This document shows, in pieces, positions 9,196-17,668 of a stretch of DNA of 64,000 nucleotides. How positions within the stretch are numbered: the first letter of the stretch is position 1; each line of letters starts with the position of its first letter. The stretch spans positions 1 to 64,000 of the forward strand of contig JAKLEN010000006.1 in NCBI GenBank assembly GCA_022711665.1, given 5' to 3'. The notes beneath the pieces were generated by a model. That model had not been told where the DNA came from, ran no database searches, and saw only the letters and a program-made list of their open reading frames with translations. Source of the DNA: Acidobacteriota bacterium. GTDB lineage: Bacteria; Acidobacteriota; Aminicenantia; Aminicenantales; Saccharicenantaceae. The position numbers and the translations under genes were made by a program.

Positions 9196-9310
9196 GCTGG
9201 CTGGAGAGGGATCCTCCTTAGCCCCGCTTCCTTTTCCTTTGAAACCTTGGCGCCTCGCCAGCCAGCCTTCTCAGACAAACCCGCAAGGCCGGCCCGGGCC
9301 GCCTTCTTTC
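9196..9310 (+). ncRNA. Candidate structured small RNA, antisense to the S9 peptidase 3' region
   Basis: Starting seven bases after a perfect -10, GCTGGCTGG (9196-9204) can pair exactly with CCAGCCAGC (9258-9266), closing a ~53-base loop that contains smaller hairpins (GGAG/CTCC near 9204-9217 and GGCG/CGCC near 9249-9258). A 12-base palindrome around 9290-9301 followed by a pyrimidine-rich run could terminate it; the 3' end is a guess. It does not match 6S, SRP or tmRNA as I know them. If it ran past 9324 it would be antisense to the peptidase mRNA. Two small overlapping reading frames exist here but lack ribosome binding sites. Confidence 0.4.
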
Positions 9311-9323
9311 CGCCGGAGCGGCG

Positions 9324-12236
9324 CTATTTCCCAGGATCCTTTTTTTCGGCCTTCTCGGCCTTTTCGGCCGGCCGCGGCCGGAGGTCTTTCGCCCTCTCCT
9401 TGAGGTGTTCCTTGAGATCGAGGTAGGGGACGCCGTCCGTGTACCAGGCCGGCGCCGGCTTGCCCATCAGGCAGTGGTCGAAGAACTCCTTCATCCGGAC
9501 GGTGTAGTCCTTCTGGTTGGCCGGCTTCTGCAGGCCGTGGTTCTCGCCGACGTACTGGAGCATGAGGACGGGCTTCTTCAGCCGGCGCAGGGTGTTGTAG
9601 TATTCGATGCCCTGGTTCCAGTCGACCGCGCCGTCCTTGTCGTTGTGGAGGATGATGAGGGGCGTCTTGACGTTGGCGGCGTAATAGACCGGCGAGTTGC
9701 GCTGGTAGGCCTCGAGGTTGTCCCAGTAGCCGCCCTTGAACCGGCCCTGGCTCGACTCGAAGATCGGCTGGTTGGCCGAGCCGGAATTGAAGTAGATGGA
9801 GCTGTACATGCTGATCATGTTGGTCAGCGGCGCCCCGGCTACGGCGGCGGCGAAGTCGGCCTGGGTGACGAGGAAGGCCGTCTGGTAGCCGCCCCAGGAA
9901 TGGCCCTGGAGGCCGACCTTGGAGCGGTCGACGACGCCGGCGGCCACGGCCGCGTCGATGGCCGGCAGGACGCACCAGGCCGCGGACATGCCGGGATCGT
10001 TGACCTTGTAGGTGATGTCGGGCATGAGCACGGCGTAGCCGTTGCTGGTGTAGACGGACATGTTGAAGCCGTTGGCCGAGGGCTGGGCGTAGCGGTTGAG
10101 CTGTTGCGACATCTTCTCGTAGTAGTAAACGATCGTCGGGTAGCGCTTGCCCTTCTCGTAGCCGGCCGGCAGGAAGAGGGCCGCCTGGAGAGGCTTGTCC
10201 AGTCCGCTCTTGGGGGCCGTCTTGTAGTCGAGGAGCATGACGCCGCTCGACCAGAGGAAGTCCTTCTGCTGGGGATTGGCCTCGGTCAGCCGCTTTCCGT
10301 TCCGCAGGAGCGCGTCGGCCGCGAAGTAGTCGGGATAGTCCGTGGCCGTGTCCCGGGTGTAGACGAAGACGTCGGCCCGCTTGGCCTTGGCCAGGCCGCC
10401 GAAGCCGGCGTCGTCCCAGAGGAGCATCGCCGGCGCCCGGCCCTTCTCCAGGCGGGCGATCCCCGCCTTCTTGGTCCACTCGCCGTAGGCGCTGAAGTAT
10501 TGGGGCTGGCCCAGATCGATGGCCTTCTCCTCGGGGTCGAGGCGGAGCCGGCGGTAGCGGATCTTGTCGCGGAAGCCGTTCCCGGTCAGGTTGACGGCTT
10601 TCCCGGAGCCGCTCACGGGGACGGACCAGATGTCCCAGCCGTCCGAGAGCAGGACGTTCAGCCCGTCCCGGGCCGAGCCGACCGGATAGTCGGGCGGCCG
10701 GACGACGTTGTGATCGTCGTCCTCGTTGAAGAACGAGGCCGGGACGTCCCTGGTGATGTTGACGGATCTTCCCGCGGCCATGTCGTAAGCGAAGAAATGG
10801 CCGTCCTCATAGTAGAGGAAATGCGTCCCGTCGAAGAGGGGCATGAACAGGTATCGGCAGCGGGTCAGGGCCGGAGAGCGCTTCCCCGTCTTCAGATCGA
10901 TGACGTAGATGTCCGCGAAGTTCCGGCCGTCGAGGTTGGAGTCGAGCTCGTAGGCCCGGATGTCCTGGCCGATGGCGTAGCGGCCCTTGGGGGCGGGCTC
11001 GACATCGCGGACCTCGTCGTCGGCCAGGCGGAGGAACTTCTTCTCGGCGACCCGGTACTCCGCGAGATAGCTGAAGCTCTTGTCCCGCGACTCCTGGACC
11101 TGCTGCTCCGACTGGAGGCGCCGGTCCCGGCCGTGCCAGAGGACCAGGTCGGGGATGTCCTCGTCGGCGATCTCCTCCTCCTTCGGCGCCGGCCCGGCGT
11201 CCCCCGGCTTGGCCTGGCCGTCTTCCTTCTTGTCGGCGTCCTTTTTCTTCCTGGCCTCATGGATGCCGAAGAGGATGGCGTCGAGGCCCTCGGTCCAGGC
11301 CGGGGTCCGGTCCGGGCTGACGGTCATCCCCCCGGGGAAGGTCTTGTCGGCGGCCGGATCGTAGACGATCTTCCGCGCCTGGCGGGGCCCGCGGAAGCCG
11401 TCGAAGGCCAGGACGGTCCAGAGCTTGTCCTCGTAGGCCTTGTCCTCCTTGCCCTTGAGGACGGCCAGGGCCTCGCCCTTCTCGGACCAGGACAGGGATT
11501 TATAGGAGGCCTTGTCGCTGTCGAGGGCGACGACCGTTCCCGCGGCCATGTCCCGCAGCTGTAGGCCGTTGGCGGCCTGGCCCTGGGCGTCGATGAGCAG
11601 CGCCAGGCGCGCCCCGGCCTTGTCGAAGGCGTACTCGGCGACGTTGCCGATGTTGACTTCCCGGCCCGTCGCGAGCTCGCGCACGACGAGGTCGGAGCCG
11701 GTCCACTTGTCCTTCTCCTTCTCCTGGCTTTCGGGAGCGTAGCGGTGCAGGGCCGCGAAACCGGGGTTGTCCCCCGAAAAGGCCAGGCTGCGGACCTTCT
11801 CGAGCTCCGTCTTCTCGCCCGTGGCCAGGTTGACCAGGACGGCGGTCGTCTGGACCCGCTTCTTTTCTTTCCGCAGGGACTTGGCCTCCTTGGAGCCGGG
11901 ATAGGCGAGGAAGGCCGCCCACCCGGAATCGGCCGAGAAGCCCGGCCGCGGCCCGGCCCCGTAGCGGGGCGCTTCGCCGATCGGGAAACGGTATTCCCGG
12001 GTTCCGGCGACCTGGCGGATGACGACCTCGCTCTCGCCCTCGAGCGGGCTCAGCCTGTACATGAACCAGGCGCCGTCCGGCGAGAGCTCGGCCGCGCCGA
12101 TCGACTTCCAGGCCAGGATGTCCTGGAGGGCGATCGGGCGCGGGGCGGCGGGCTTGTCCTGGGCGGCGCCGGGGAGGCCGGCGCCGAGAATGGCCGGAAG
12201 AAGCGCGGCGATGGCGAGGGAGCGAAGCTTGGTCAT
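9324..12236 (-). CDS. S9 family peptidase (prolyl-oligopeptidase / acyl-aminoacyl peptidase type)
   Basis: 970 residues with a signal peptide (cleavage near GAAQ), so periplasmic or secreted. The first ~650 residues form the WD-like beta-propeller gate typical of the family; the last ~280 form the alpha/beta-hydrolase catalytic domain. Catalytic Ser780 lies in GHSWGGY, the Asp in HNDKDGAVDW and the His in GENHGL. These enzymes release dipeptides or acyl-amino acids from short peptides, fitting the peptide-eating profile of the window. A charged Lys/Asp/Glu-rich insert sits near residues 325-355. Its ATG overlaps the stop of the upstream diguanylate cyclase gene (ATGA at 12233-12236), so the two are translationally coupled. 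Confidence 0.92.
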   Translation of the reverse strand: MTKLRSLAIAALLPAILGAGLPGAAQDKPAAPRPIALQDILAWKSIGAAELSPDGAWFMYRLSPLEGESEVVIRQVAGTREYRFPIGEAPRYGAGPRPGFSADSGWAAFLAYPGSKEAKSLRKEKKRVQTTAVLVNLATGEKTELEKVRSLAFSGDNPGFAALHRYAPESQEKEKDKWTGSDLVVRELATGREVNIGNVAEYAFDKAGARLALLIDAQGQAANGLQLRDMAAGTVVALDSDKASYKSLSWSEKGEALAVLKGKEDKAYEDKLWTVLAFDGFRGPRQARKIVYDPAADKTFPGGMTVSPDRTPAWTEGLDAILFGIHEARKKKDADKKEDGQAKPGDAGPAPKEEEIADEDIPDLVLWHGRDRRLQSEQQVQESRDKSFSYLAEYRVAEKKFLRLADDEVRDVEPAPKGRYAIGQDIRAYELDSNLDGRNFADIYVIDLKTGKRSPALTRCRYLFMPLFDGTHFLYYEDGHFFAYDMAAGRSVNITRDVPASFFNEDDDHNVVRPPDYPVGSARDGLNVLLSDGWDIWSVPVSGSGKAVNLTGNGFRDKIRYRRLRLDPEEKAIDLGQPQYFSAYGEWTKKAGIARLEKGRAPAMLLWDDAGFGGLAKAKRADVFVYTRDTATDYPDYFAADALLRNGKRLTEANPQQKDFLWSSGVMLLDYKTAPKSGLDKPLQAALFLPAGYEKGKRYPTIVYYYEKMSQQLNRYAQPSANGFNMSVYTSNGYAVLMPDITYKVNDPGMSAAWCVLPAIDAAVAAGVVDRSKVGLQGHSWGGYQTAFLVTQADFAAAVAGAPLTNMISMYSSIYFNSGSANQPIFESSQGRFKGGYWDNLEAYQRNSPVYYAANVKTPLIILHNDKDGAVDWNQGIEYYNTLRRLKKPVLMLQYVGENHGLQKPANQKDYTVRMKEFFDHCLMGKPAPAWYTDGVPYLDLKEHLKERAKDLRPRPAEKAEKAEKKDPGK

Positions 12237-13243
12237 GGCGTTGTTCCTTGTCGTTCTTTCTTTCTCTTTTCCTGGTACATCAGGTAGTCGGCGTGGGCTA
12301 GGAAGTCGTCGAGCTGCTGGTATTTCTGGGGATCGATGCGGACCAGGCCCATGCTGACGGAGAGCCGCAGCCGGGGATAGGCCTTGATGCGGTAGGCCTG
12401 GACGCCCTCCTCGATGCGGGCCAGGAGGGCCCGCTCGGCCAGGCCTTTCGAGCGCATGGCCAGGATGGCGAACTCGTCGCCGCCGATGCGGCCGATGACG
12501 TCGGACTCGCGGAGCGTCGTCCGGAGGATCGAGGCCATGCCCTGCAGGAGCAGGTCGCCCGCCGGATGGCCGTAGGTGTCGTTGACCTCTTTGAGGTAGT
12601 CGATATCGAGGAAGACGAGGAAATTGTCCTTCTTCAGCCGCTTGGCGATCTTCATCTGTTGGAGCCCGAACTGGAAGAAGCCGCGGCGGTTGTTGAGCTC
12701 GGTCAGATGGTCCGAGGTCGACAGGCTCTCGAGCTTCTCGTTGATCAGCCGGAGCTTGTGGTTGGCCCGCTCGAGCTTCCTTTCCGCCGTCTTCCGCTCA
12801 GTGATGTCGACCAGGATGCCGTCGTAATGGACGATCCGGCCGTCGGCTCCCTTTATGGCCCGGCAATAGTCGCGGACCCAGAACCGCTTCCCGGCGGCGC
12901 TGAGGAGCTCGAACTCCTGGAAGGCCGTGGCCCTTGACATGGAAGCGGCCAGGCGCCGGTTCCGGTCGGCGCCGCGGATGTAGAAGTCCTTGACGTTGCG
13001 GCTGTAGAGATCGCCGGCCTTGCGGCAGCCGAGCATCCTGGCCAGGGCCGCGTTGGCCTCGACGAAGAGGCCCTCCGGGGTCGTCCGGTAGACGCCGACC
13101 GGCAGCTGCTCGACGAGGGCCCGGTAGCGGTCCCGGCCGGTCTGCCGGAAAGAGGCGTGCTGCGGGCCCCGTCTCCCGGCGGGACCGGGGGAGGCGACGG
13201 ACGCGATCGGGCGGGCGGGCTTGGGGGCGCCGGGGGAGCTCAT
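12233..13243 (-). CDS. PAS-GGDEF diguanylate cyclase
   Basis: 336 residues from the ATG at 13243, chosen because the promoter -10 at 13252-13257 overlaps the earlier in-frame ATG. There is no membrane segment. A PAS domain (~40-155, YRTTPEGLFVEANAALARML) precedes a full GGDEF domain (~170-330) with an intact R-I-G-G-D-E-F signature and a product-inhibition I-site R-E-S-D five residues before it. It should make cyclic di-GMP from two GTP. Coupling to a secreted S9 peptidase gene is unusual; co-expression is likely, a functional link is not shown. Confidence 0.92.
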   Translation of the reverse strand: MSSPGAPKPARPIASVASPGPAGRRGPQHASFRQTGRDRYRALVEQLPVGVYRTTPEGLFVEANAALARMLGCRKAGDLYSRNVKDFYIRGADRNRRLAASMSRATAFQEFELLSAAGKRFWVRDYCRAIKGADGRIVHYDGILVDITERKTAERKLERANHKLRLINEKLESLSTSDHLTELNNRRGFFQFGLQQMKIAKRLKKDNFLVFLDIDYLKEVNDTYGHPAGDLLLQGMASILRTTLRESDVIGRIGGDEFAILAMRSKGLAERALLARIEEGVQAYRIKAYPRLRLSVSMGLVRIDPQKYQQLDDFLAHADYLMYQEKRKKERQGTTP

Positions 13244-13251
13244 TGGGGTCA

Positions 13252-13281
13252 TTTGTAGCAAAGACCGGCCGGAGTTGTCAA
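13252..13281 (-). promoter_or_regulatory. Sigma-70-type promoter abutting the diguanylate cyclase start
   Basis: On the minus strand: TTGACA (13281-13276), 18-base spacer, TACAAA (13257-13252). The ATG at 13243 lies about nine bases past the -10, so the mRNA would have at most a few leader bases. Confidence 0.55.
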
Positions 13282-13338
13282 AACGGAAAATGGGAAACCG
13301 GAACGCCGGGCATGACAGCCGGGCGGAAGGATGGTCTA

Positions 13339-13965
13339 ATGGAGGCGGGGCGGGAAGGCCTAAACATCCAAGGCCGGACCGGCGTAATCTCGATGGAAGA
13401 AGGGAAGAGACGCTCCGTGGACGAACGCGCGACGATCGATGCCTGCCTGCGCGGGGACCCCGCCTCGAGCCGGCTCCTGGTCGAGGCCTACGGGGCGCTG
13501 GTCCTGTCCGTCGCCCTGAACGTCATCGGCAACCGGCAGGATGCCGAGGATGTCTGCCAGGAGACGTTCTTCCAGGTCTTCAGCCGCCTGGACCGCTATG
13601 ACCGGGACAGGAGCTTCAAGACCTGGCTCCTGACCATCGCTTACAGGAGATCGCTCGATATGCTGAGAAAAAAACGACGCTTCTCGGCACTTGCGGCCCG
13701 GGCCCGCTACGAGCCGGCCGCCGGCCCCCTGGCGACCGACCCCGGCCCGGCCGATCCGGCGCCCCTGCCGTCGAAACTGCTGGAAACGCTCTCGCCGCGC
13801 GAGCGGACGGCCCTGACGCTTTGGGCCAACGAGGGCTGCGCGGCGCGGGACATCGCCGAGGTCCTGGGCTGTTCCGCCTCGACGGCCCGGGTCTATCTCT
13901 TCAACGCCCGGCGCAAGATCAAAGCGCTGCTGGAGAACGACCATGGACTTCTGCAGAATGGTTGA
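13339..13965 (+). CDS. ECF-type RNA polymerase sigma factor
   Basis: About 208 residues from the ATG at 13339, which has GGAAGGA eight bases upstream; an in-frame ATG at 13393 gives a more typical ECF length and cannot be excluded. Region 2 is clear (AEDVCQETFFQVFSRL, then FKTWLLTIAYRRSLDMLRKK) and region 4 holds the HTH (LSPRERTALTLW, then CSASTARVYLFNARRKI). It lacks regions 1 and 3, as ECF factors do. It overlaps the following anti-sigma gene by 23 bases, and a TonB-domain protein gene follows, so it probably answers an envelope or transport signal. Confidence 0.92.
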   Translation: MEAGREGLNIQGRTGVISMEEGKRRSVDERATIDACLRGDPASSRLLVEAYGALVLSVALNVIGNRQDAEDVCQETFFQVFSRLDRYDRDRSFKTWLLTIAYRRSLDMLRKKRRFSALAARARYEPAAGPLATDPGPADPAPLPSKLLETLSPRERTALTLWANEGCAARDIAEVLGCSASTARVYLFNARRKIKALLENDHGLLQNG

Positions 13966-14419
13966 CCGGCTCTACGCCGCCTTGCCGCTGCGGCCGTTCC
14001 GGGACGCGCTCATCCGCGTCCACGCCGACCGCTGCCCGCGCTGCCAGGCCCGGCTCCTGGACCGCGACGAAGCCAGGCGGCTGCTCGTCGGGCCCGACCA
14101 GATCGGGGACGCCGCCGGCCTGTGGCGGCGGATCTCGGCGCAGGCCGCCGCGGCCGCGGCCGTTCCCGCGTCGAGACCTCGGGGCGGCCGGATCGCCTGG
14201 CGCTGGGCGGCGTCCTTCTCGACCGCGGCGGTCGTCGCCCTGGCCGGCTTCTGGCTCCTCCGGGAGACGAGCCGCCCCGGGTTCGAGGCCGCCTTCGCCC
14301 CGCCGGCCGGCCGCTTCCAGATCGACTATGTCAATGTCGGCGGGGAGCCCGCCCAAACGTTCGTCTATCAGCCTCAAGGCTCGGACACCGTCTTCGTCTG
14401 GGCCTCGAGGACGCCATAA
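13943..14419 (+). CDS. Putative anti-sigma factor with zinc motif and one membrane segment
   Basis: 158 residues. The N-terminal cytoplasmic part contains HADRCPRC, matching the H-x3-C-x2-C signature of zinc-binding anti-sigma domains. A single membrane helix lies at ~88-108 and a ~50-residue periplasmic tail follows. The gene begins inside the ECF sigma gene, the normal layout for a sigma and its inhibitor. The tail is short, with a YVNVGGEPAQTFVYQ stretch and no recognised sensor domain. The anti-sigma role is inferred from motif and position. Confidence 0.75.
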   Translation: MDFCRMVDRLYAALPLRPFRDALIRVHADRCPRCQARLLDRDEARRLLVGPDQIGDAAGLWRRISAQAAAAAAVPASRPRGGRIAWRWAASFSTAAVVALAGFWLLRETSRPGFEAAFAPPAGRFQIDYVNVGGEPAQTFVYQPQGSDTVFVWASRTP

Positions 14420-14432
14420 CAGGAGGGGTGAG

Positions 14433-16094
14433 ATGAAAAAGACGCTTGGCATCCTGGTCCTGGGAGCCCTCATCGGCGCCGGAGCGATGATCGCTTCCCT
14501 GGCCGCCGCGACGACGGAGGATGAAGCCCAGAACCCCCGGACCACGGCCTCAGCCTTCGAGCTGCAGATGCGGATCCTGGAGGGCGGACGCGATAAGCCC
14601 TTGGCCCCCAATCGGCCGGTGACCTCGTCGTACCTCGAGTTCCTGACCTTCGCCAATTTCGAGGACGAGGCCAACGTGGCCACGGACGAGCAGATCACGA
14701 AGGTCTTCAACCTCAAGGACATCGGCCTCGTGACCGAGGCCAACCTGGTTTGGGAAAAAGGCCAGGCCGGCCCGGCCTTCCACATGTTTCGCATCAACGG
14801 CCAGGAATACATGGTCATGGTCGCGCCGGGGCGCCTGCCCGAGCGCAACCACTTCCATATCCAGGTCTTCGAGCAAGGCCCGGCCGGCAAGGCCAGCCTC
14901 CTGGACACGGAATTCTCGCTGCCGGAGAAGACCGCGGCGGTCTTCGGCTTCGAGGACAGCAAGCTCAAGGCCTATTTCATTACCTTGAGGGTGGCCCGCT
15001 GGGTCGGCGAACGGGCCGGCGGCGGTCCGCTGACGGGCGGCGCGGCCTCCGGCGTGCCGCAGACGGGCGAGAAGATCAAACCGCCCAAGCTCGTCCATGA
15101 GGTCGCGCCGGTCTATCCCGAGGCCGCCAGGAAGGCCAACGTCGAAGGCGTGGTCATCCTCGAGGCGACGGCCGACACCTACGGCCGCGTCGCCGCGGTC
15201 AAAGTGCTGCGGTCGATCCCGCTCCTCGATCAGGCCGCCATCGACGCGCTCAAGCAATGGGTCTACGAGCCCATGGTCATCGACGGCAAGCCGCGCGAAG
15301 TCACCTTCACCGTCACGGTCCGCTTCGCCCTCGACAAGGACAAGAAGCCGGCCGGCGGCGTCGCGGGCGGCGTTCAGGGCGGGGTCGTCACCGGCGTTGA
15401 AGGCGGCGTGGCCGGCGCCGTCGGGGGAGGCGTCAAGGGAGCGACCGCGGGAACCATCGACCATCAGGCCTCGAAGGAGTTTGACGGCGACGCGGTTCGG
15501 GCCGTCGGCGACATCAAGCCGCCCAAGCTCGTCAAGCAGGTCAATCCGGTCTACCCGGAAGAAGCCCGCCAGGCCGGCGTCGAAGGCCTGGTCATCATCG
15601 AAGCCAAGGCCGACGAACACGGCAAGGTCGTCGACGCCCGGGTCCTCCGCTCCGCCCCGCCGTTCGACCAAGCGGCGCTGGACGCCGTCAAGCAGTGGAT
15701 ATACGAACCGCTGGTCATCGACGGCAAGCCGCGCCGGGTCGTCTTCACGGTGACCGTCCGCTTCGCGCTCAAGGAAAAGAGCCAGGCTTTCGAGAAGTTC
15801 GCCCAAGGGGCGGTCAAGGCCGAGGGCGGCGTCAATCCGCCCCGTCTGATCAAGGAAGTCGCGCCCGTCTTCCCCGAGACTGCCCGCCAGGCCGGCGTGG
15901 AGGGCGTGGTCATCCTGAGCGTCCGGGCCGACGAGACTGGGAAGGTCGTCGACGCCATGGTCCTGCGCTCCATCCCGCTGCTCGACCAGGCGGCCATCGA
16001 CGCCGTCAGGCAGTGGATCTATGAGCCGGCGATCGTCGGCGGCAAACCCGTGCCCATCGTTTTCACCGTCACCGTCCGGTTCGTGCTGGAATAG
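14433..16094 (+). CDS. Exported protein with three tandem TonB C-terminal domains
   Basis: 553 residues from the ATG at 14433, with AGGAGGGG directly upstream. An N-terminal hydrophobic segment (~5-27) is followed by a ~180-residue domain of unknown family, then three TonB C-terminal domains at ~217-303, ~363-447 and ~469-553. Each opens with PP[KR]L[VI] and closes with TVTVRF. Domains 1 and 2 are joined by a Gly/Val-rich repeat linker (GGVAGGVQGGVV...). Normal TonB has one such domain and a Pro-rich spacer, so this may bind several receptor plugs or be a scaffold. It lies 13 bases after the anti-sigma gene and is likely part of that regulon. Its last 76 bases overlap the convergent gene. Confidence 0.88.
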   Translation: MKKTLGILVLGALIGAGAMIASLAAATTEDEAQNPRTTASAFELQMRILEGGRDKPLAPNRPVTSSYLEFLTFANFEDEANVATDEQITKVFNLKDIGLVTEANLVWEKGQAGPAFHMFRINGQEYMVMVAPGRLPERNHFHIQVFEQGPAGKASLLDTEFSLPEKTAAVFGFEDSKLKAYFITLRVARWVGERAGGGPLTGGAASGVPQTGEKIKPPKLVHEVAPVYPEAARKANVEGVVILEATADTYGRVAAVKVLRSIPLLDQAAIDALKQWVYEPMVIDGKPREVTFTVTVRFALDKDKKPAGGVAGGVQGGVVTGVEGGVAGAVGGGVKGATAGTIDHQASKEFDGDAVRAVGDIKPPKLVKQVNPVYPEEARQAGVEGLVIIEAKADEHGKVVDARVLRSAPPFDQAALDAVKQWIYEPLVIDGKPRRVVFTVTVRFALKEKSQAFEKFAQGAVKAEGGVNPPRLIKEVAPVFPETARQAGVEGVVILSVRADETGKVVDAMVLRSIPLLDQAAIDAVRQWIYEPAIVGGKPVPIVFTVTVRFVLE

Positions 16095-16909
16095 GAAGTG
16101 GTCATGCCCGCCCCCCTGTCCATCCCGGCGTAATCGAGCTCGGAGCCGCGGAGGCTGTGGGGGACGAGGTAGACGAGCAGCGTCACCAGCGAGGCGGCGA
16201 TGACGAACGGCCGGGCCGGCCGGCCCTTCCGGCCGGCGACGAGGGCCGCCGCCCAGGCGATGAAGGCGAGCAGGGTCTTGTTGTCGGTCAGGTCCGATCC
16301 GGCCGGGAAGCCGGCCCAGGCCACGCCGAAGGCGAACTTCTGGACCAGCGGTCCGAGGACGAAGCCGCCGGCGAAGAGCAGGGCCACGGTCCACAGCACC
16401 AGCCGGCGCGGGTTCCGCTTCCTGTCGAGCGCGGCCAGGCCGGCGGCCGTCGAGCAGAGCATGCCGGCGAACATCACCAGGACGTGGGGAATGATGATCC
16501 AGCCCGGCACCGGATCCTTGAAGCGGAGGACGACCGGCCGCGGCAGCGTGTCCGGCGCGGCCCCGGGCGAGCCCTGCAGCGAAAGCTCGTAAACGATCTT
16601 GCCGGCCGCGGGCTGCCGCGGCAGGCGTCCGACCAGCCGGCCGCCCTCGCGGACGAGCGGCACCCGGCTCCAGGCGTCGGAGGTCTTGTGCCTCTTCCAG
16701 TCGACCCAGCCCTCGGCCGGGGCCGGGGCCGGGACGCTGATGACGACGTCGCCGGTCGTCTCGGCGCTTCGCGGCAGCTTGAAGCTGACCGCCGTTCCTC
16801 CGAAGCCGGCCCGGACGCGGAAGGGATGGGTCGGCCCGGTCATGCGCTGATAGACGGCCGCCGACAGGGTGACGACGGCGGCCAGGGACCAGAGGAGGCC
16901 TTTCCGCAC
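16019..16909 (-). CDS. Multi-pass membrane protein of unknown family
   Basis: 296 residues from a GTG at 16909, five bases after the stop of the LiaF-like gene. One N-terminal membrane helix is followed by a ~110-residue extracytoplasmic beta-rich domain (PTHPFRVRAGFGGTAVSFKL onwards) and four further predicted helices (~165-190, ~200-225, ~232-250, ~255-272). The C-terminal ~25 residues are Thr/Ser-rich and are read from the antisense strand of the TonB-domain gene, an unusually long convergent overlap of 76 bases. It appears co-transcribed with the LiaF-like gene. Function unknown; an envelope-stress role is only suggested by the neighbour. Confidence 0.75.
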   Translation of the reverse strand: MRKGLLWSLAAVVTLSAAVYQRMTGPTHPFRVRAGFGGTAVSFKLPRSAETTGDVVISVPAPAPAEGWVDWKRHKTSDAWSRVPLVREGGRLVGRLPRQPAAGKIVYELSLQGSPGAAPDTLPRPVVLRFKDPVPGWIIIPHVLVMFAGMLCSTAAGLAALDRKRNPRRLVLWTVALLFAGGFVLGPLVQKFAFGVAWAGFPAGSDLTDNKTLLAFIAWAAALVAGRKGRPARPFVIAASLVTLLVYLVPHSLRGSELDYAGMDRGAGMTTSYSSTNRTVTVKTMGTGLPPTIAGS

Positions 16910-16914
16910 GACGC

Positions 16915-17607
16915 CTAGTCCTTGATGTCTATCGCGCCAAAGACGGCCGAGCCATGGACGGTCAGCGTGCCCGTCTTGGGAACGTCCGGCCCGGCCGCTT
17001 TCCGGGCCTCGATCGAGCCCAGCACCGGCGTCCCTTCGAGGACGATCTGCCAGTCGCGGGGCACGCGGACGTCGATCCCGCCGAAGACGGCCGAGAGGTC
17101 GAGCGCGGCCTGGCCCCCGGCCAAGCGGGCGTTGCGAAGGTCGAGCTCGGCCGAGCCGAAAACGACCTCGACCTGGCCGCCGCGGAACTCCTGGGACTCG
17201 ATCGTGCGGGACGTGCCCGAGAAGACCTGCTTGATGTCCAGCGTGTCGGCGGCGCCGGCCGCCGCGACGGTCCGCCCCGGGTGGAAGGCCGGCCGCAGCA
17301 GGATCCACAGGCCGGCCCCGACGATGGCCAGCGGCCAGATGTAGTGCCAGAGGTCCCGCTCGAAGATCCTCATGCGCATGAGCAGGAAGAAGGCGCCGAA
17401 GAGGATGAAGAAGACGCCCGAGCCTACGTTCTTGAAATTGTTGCTCAGCAGGATGGACACGCCTATGAGGATGAATACGACCGGCCAGTAGCGGCCGAGG
17501 AGGTCGCCGAAGTCCAGCCTCCCCATCTGGTCGAAGAGGAAGAGAACGCCCAGGACGACGAGCAACAGGCCCCAGAAGATGCGGCTCTGGCTCTTGTGTT
17601 CGCTCAT
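16915..17607 (-). CDS. LiaF-like envelope stress membrane protein
   Basis: 230 residues. The first ~105 residues hold four membrane helices in the LiaI/LiaF-like arrangement (FWGLLLVVLGVLFLFDQMG, RYWPVVFILIGVSILL and so on). The C-terminal half is a cytoplasmic or surface beta-helix of the LiaF C-terminal type, with repeated V-F-G-[SG] turns (VVFGSAELDL, AVFGGIDVRV, AVFGAIDI). LiaF-like proteins tune the response to cell-envelope damage, usually with LiaS/LiaR, but no such kinase is nearby. An AGGATA (-10-like TATCCT on the minus strand) sits at 17629-17634. Confidence 0.85.
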   Translation of the reverse strand: MSEHKSQSRIFWGLLLVVLGVLFLFDQMGRLDFGDLLGRYWPVVFILIGVSILLSNNFKNVGSGVFFILFGAFFLLMRMRIFERDLWHYIWPLAIVGAGLWILLRPAFHPGRTVAAAGAADTLDIKQVFSGTSRTIESQEFRGGQVEVVFGSAELDLRNARLAGGQAALDLSAVFGGIDVRVPRDWQIVLEGTPVLGSIEARKAAGPDVPKTGTLTVHGSAVFGAIDIKD

Positions 17608-17668
17608 GGATGCCTCCGTTCGGTCCCTAGGATACCACAGGGCCCCGTCCGGGCGAAGGCGCCCGGGC

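Noticed and set aside
9405..11564. Long plus-strand frame opposite the S9 peptidase
   Set aside because: Compositional shadow of the sense gene; the consensus promoter at 9160 does not rescue it because it has no ribosome binding site or recognisable domain.
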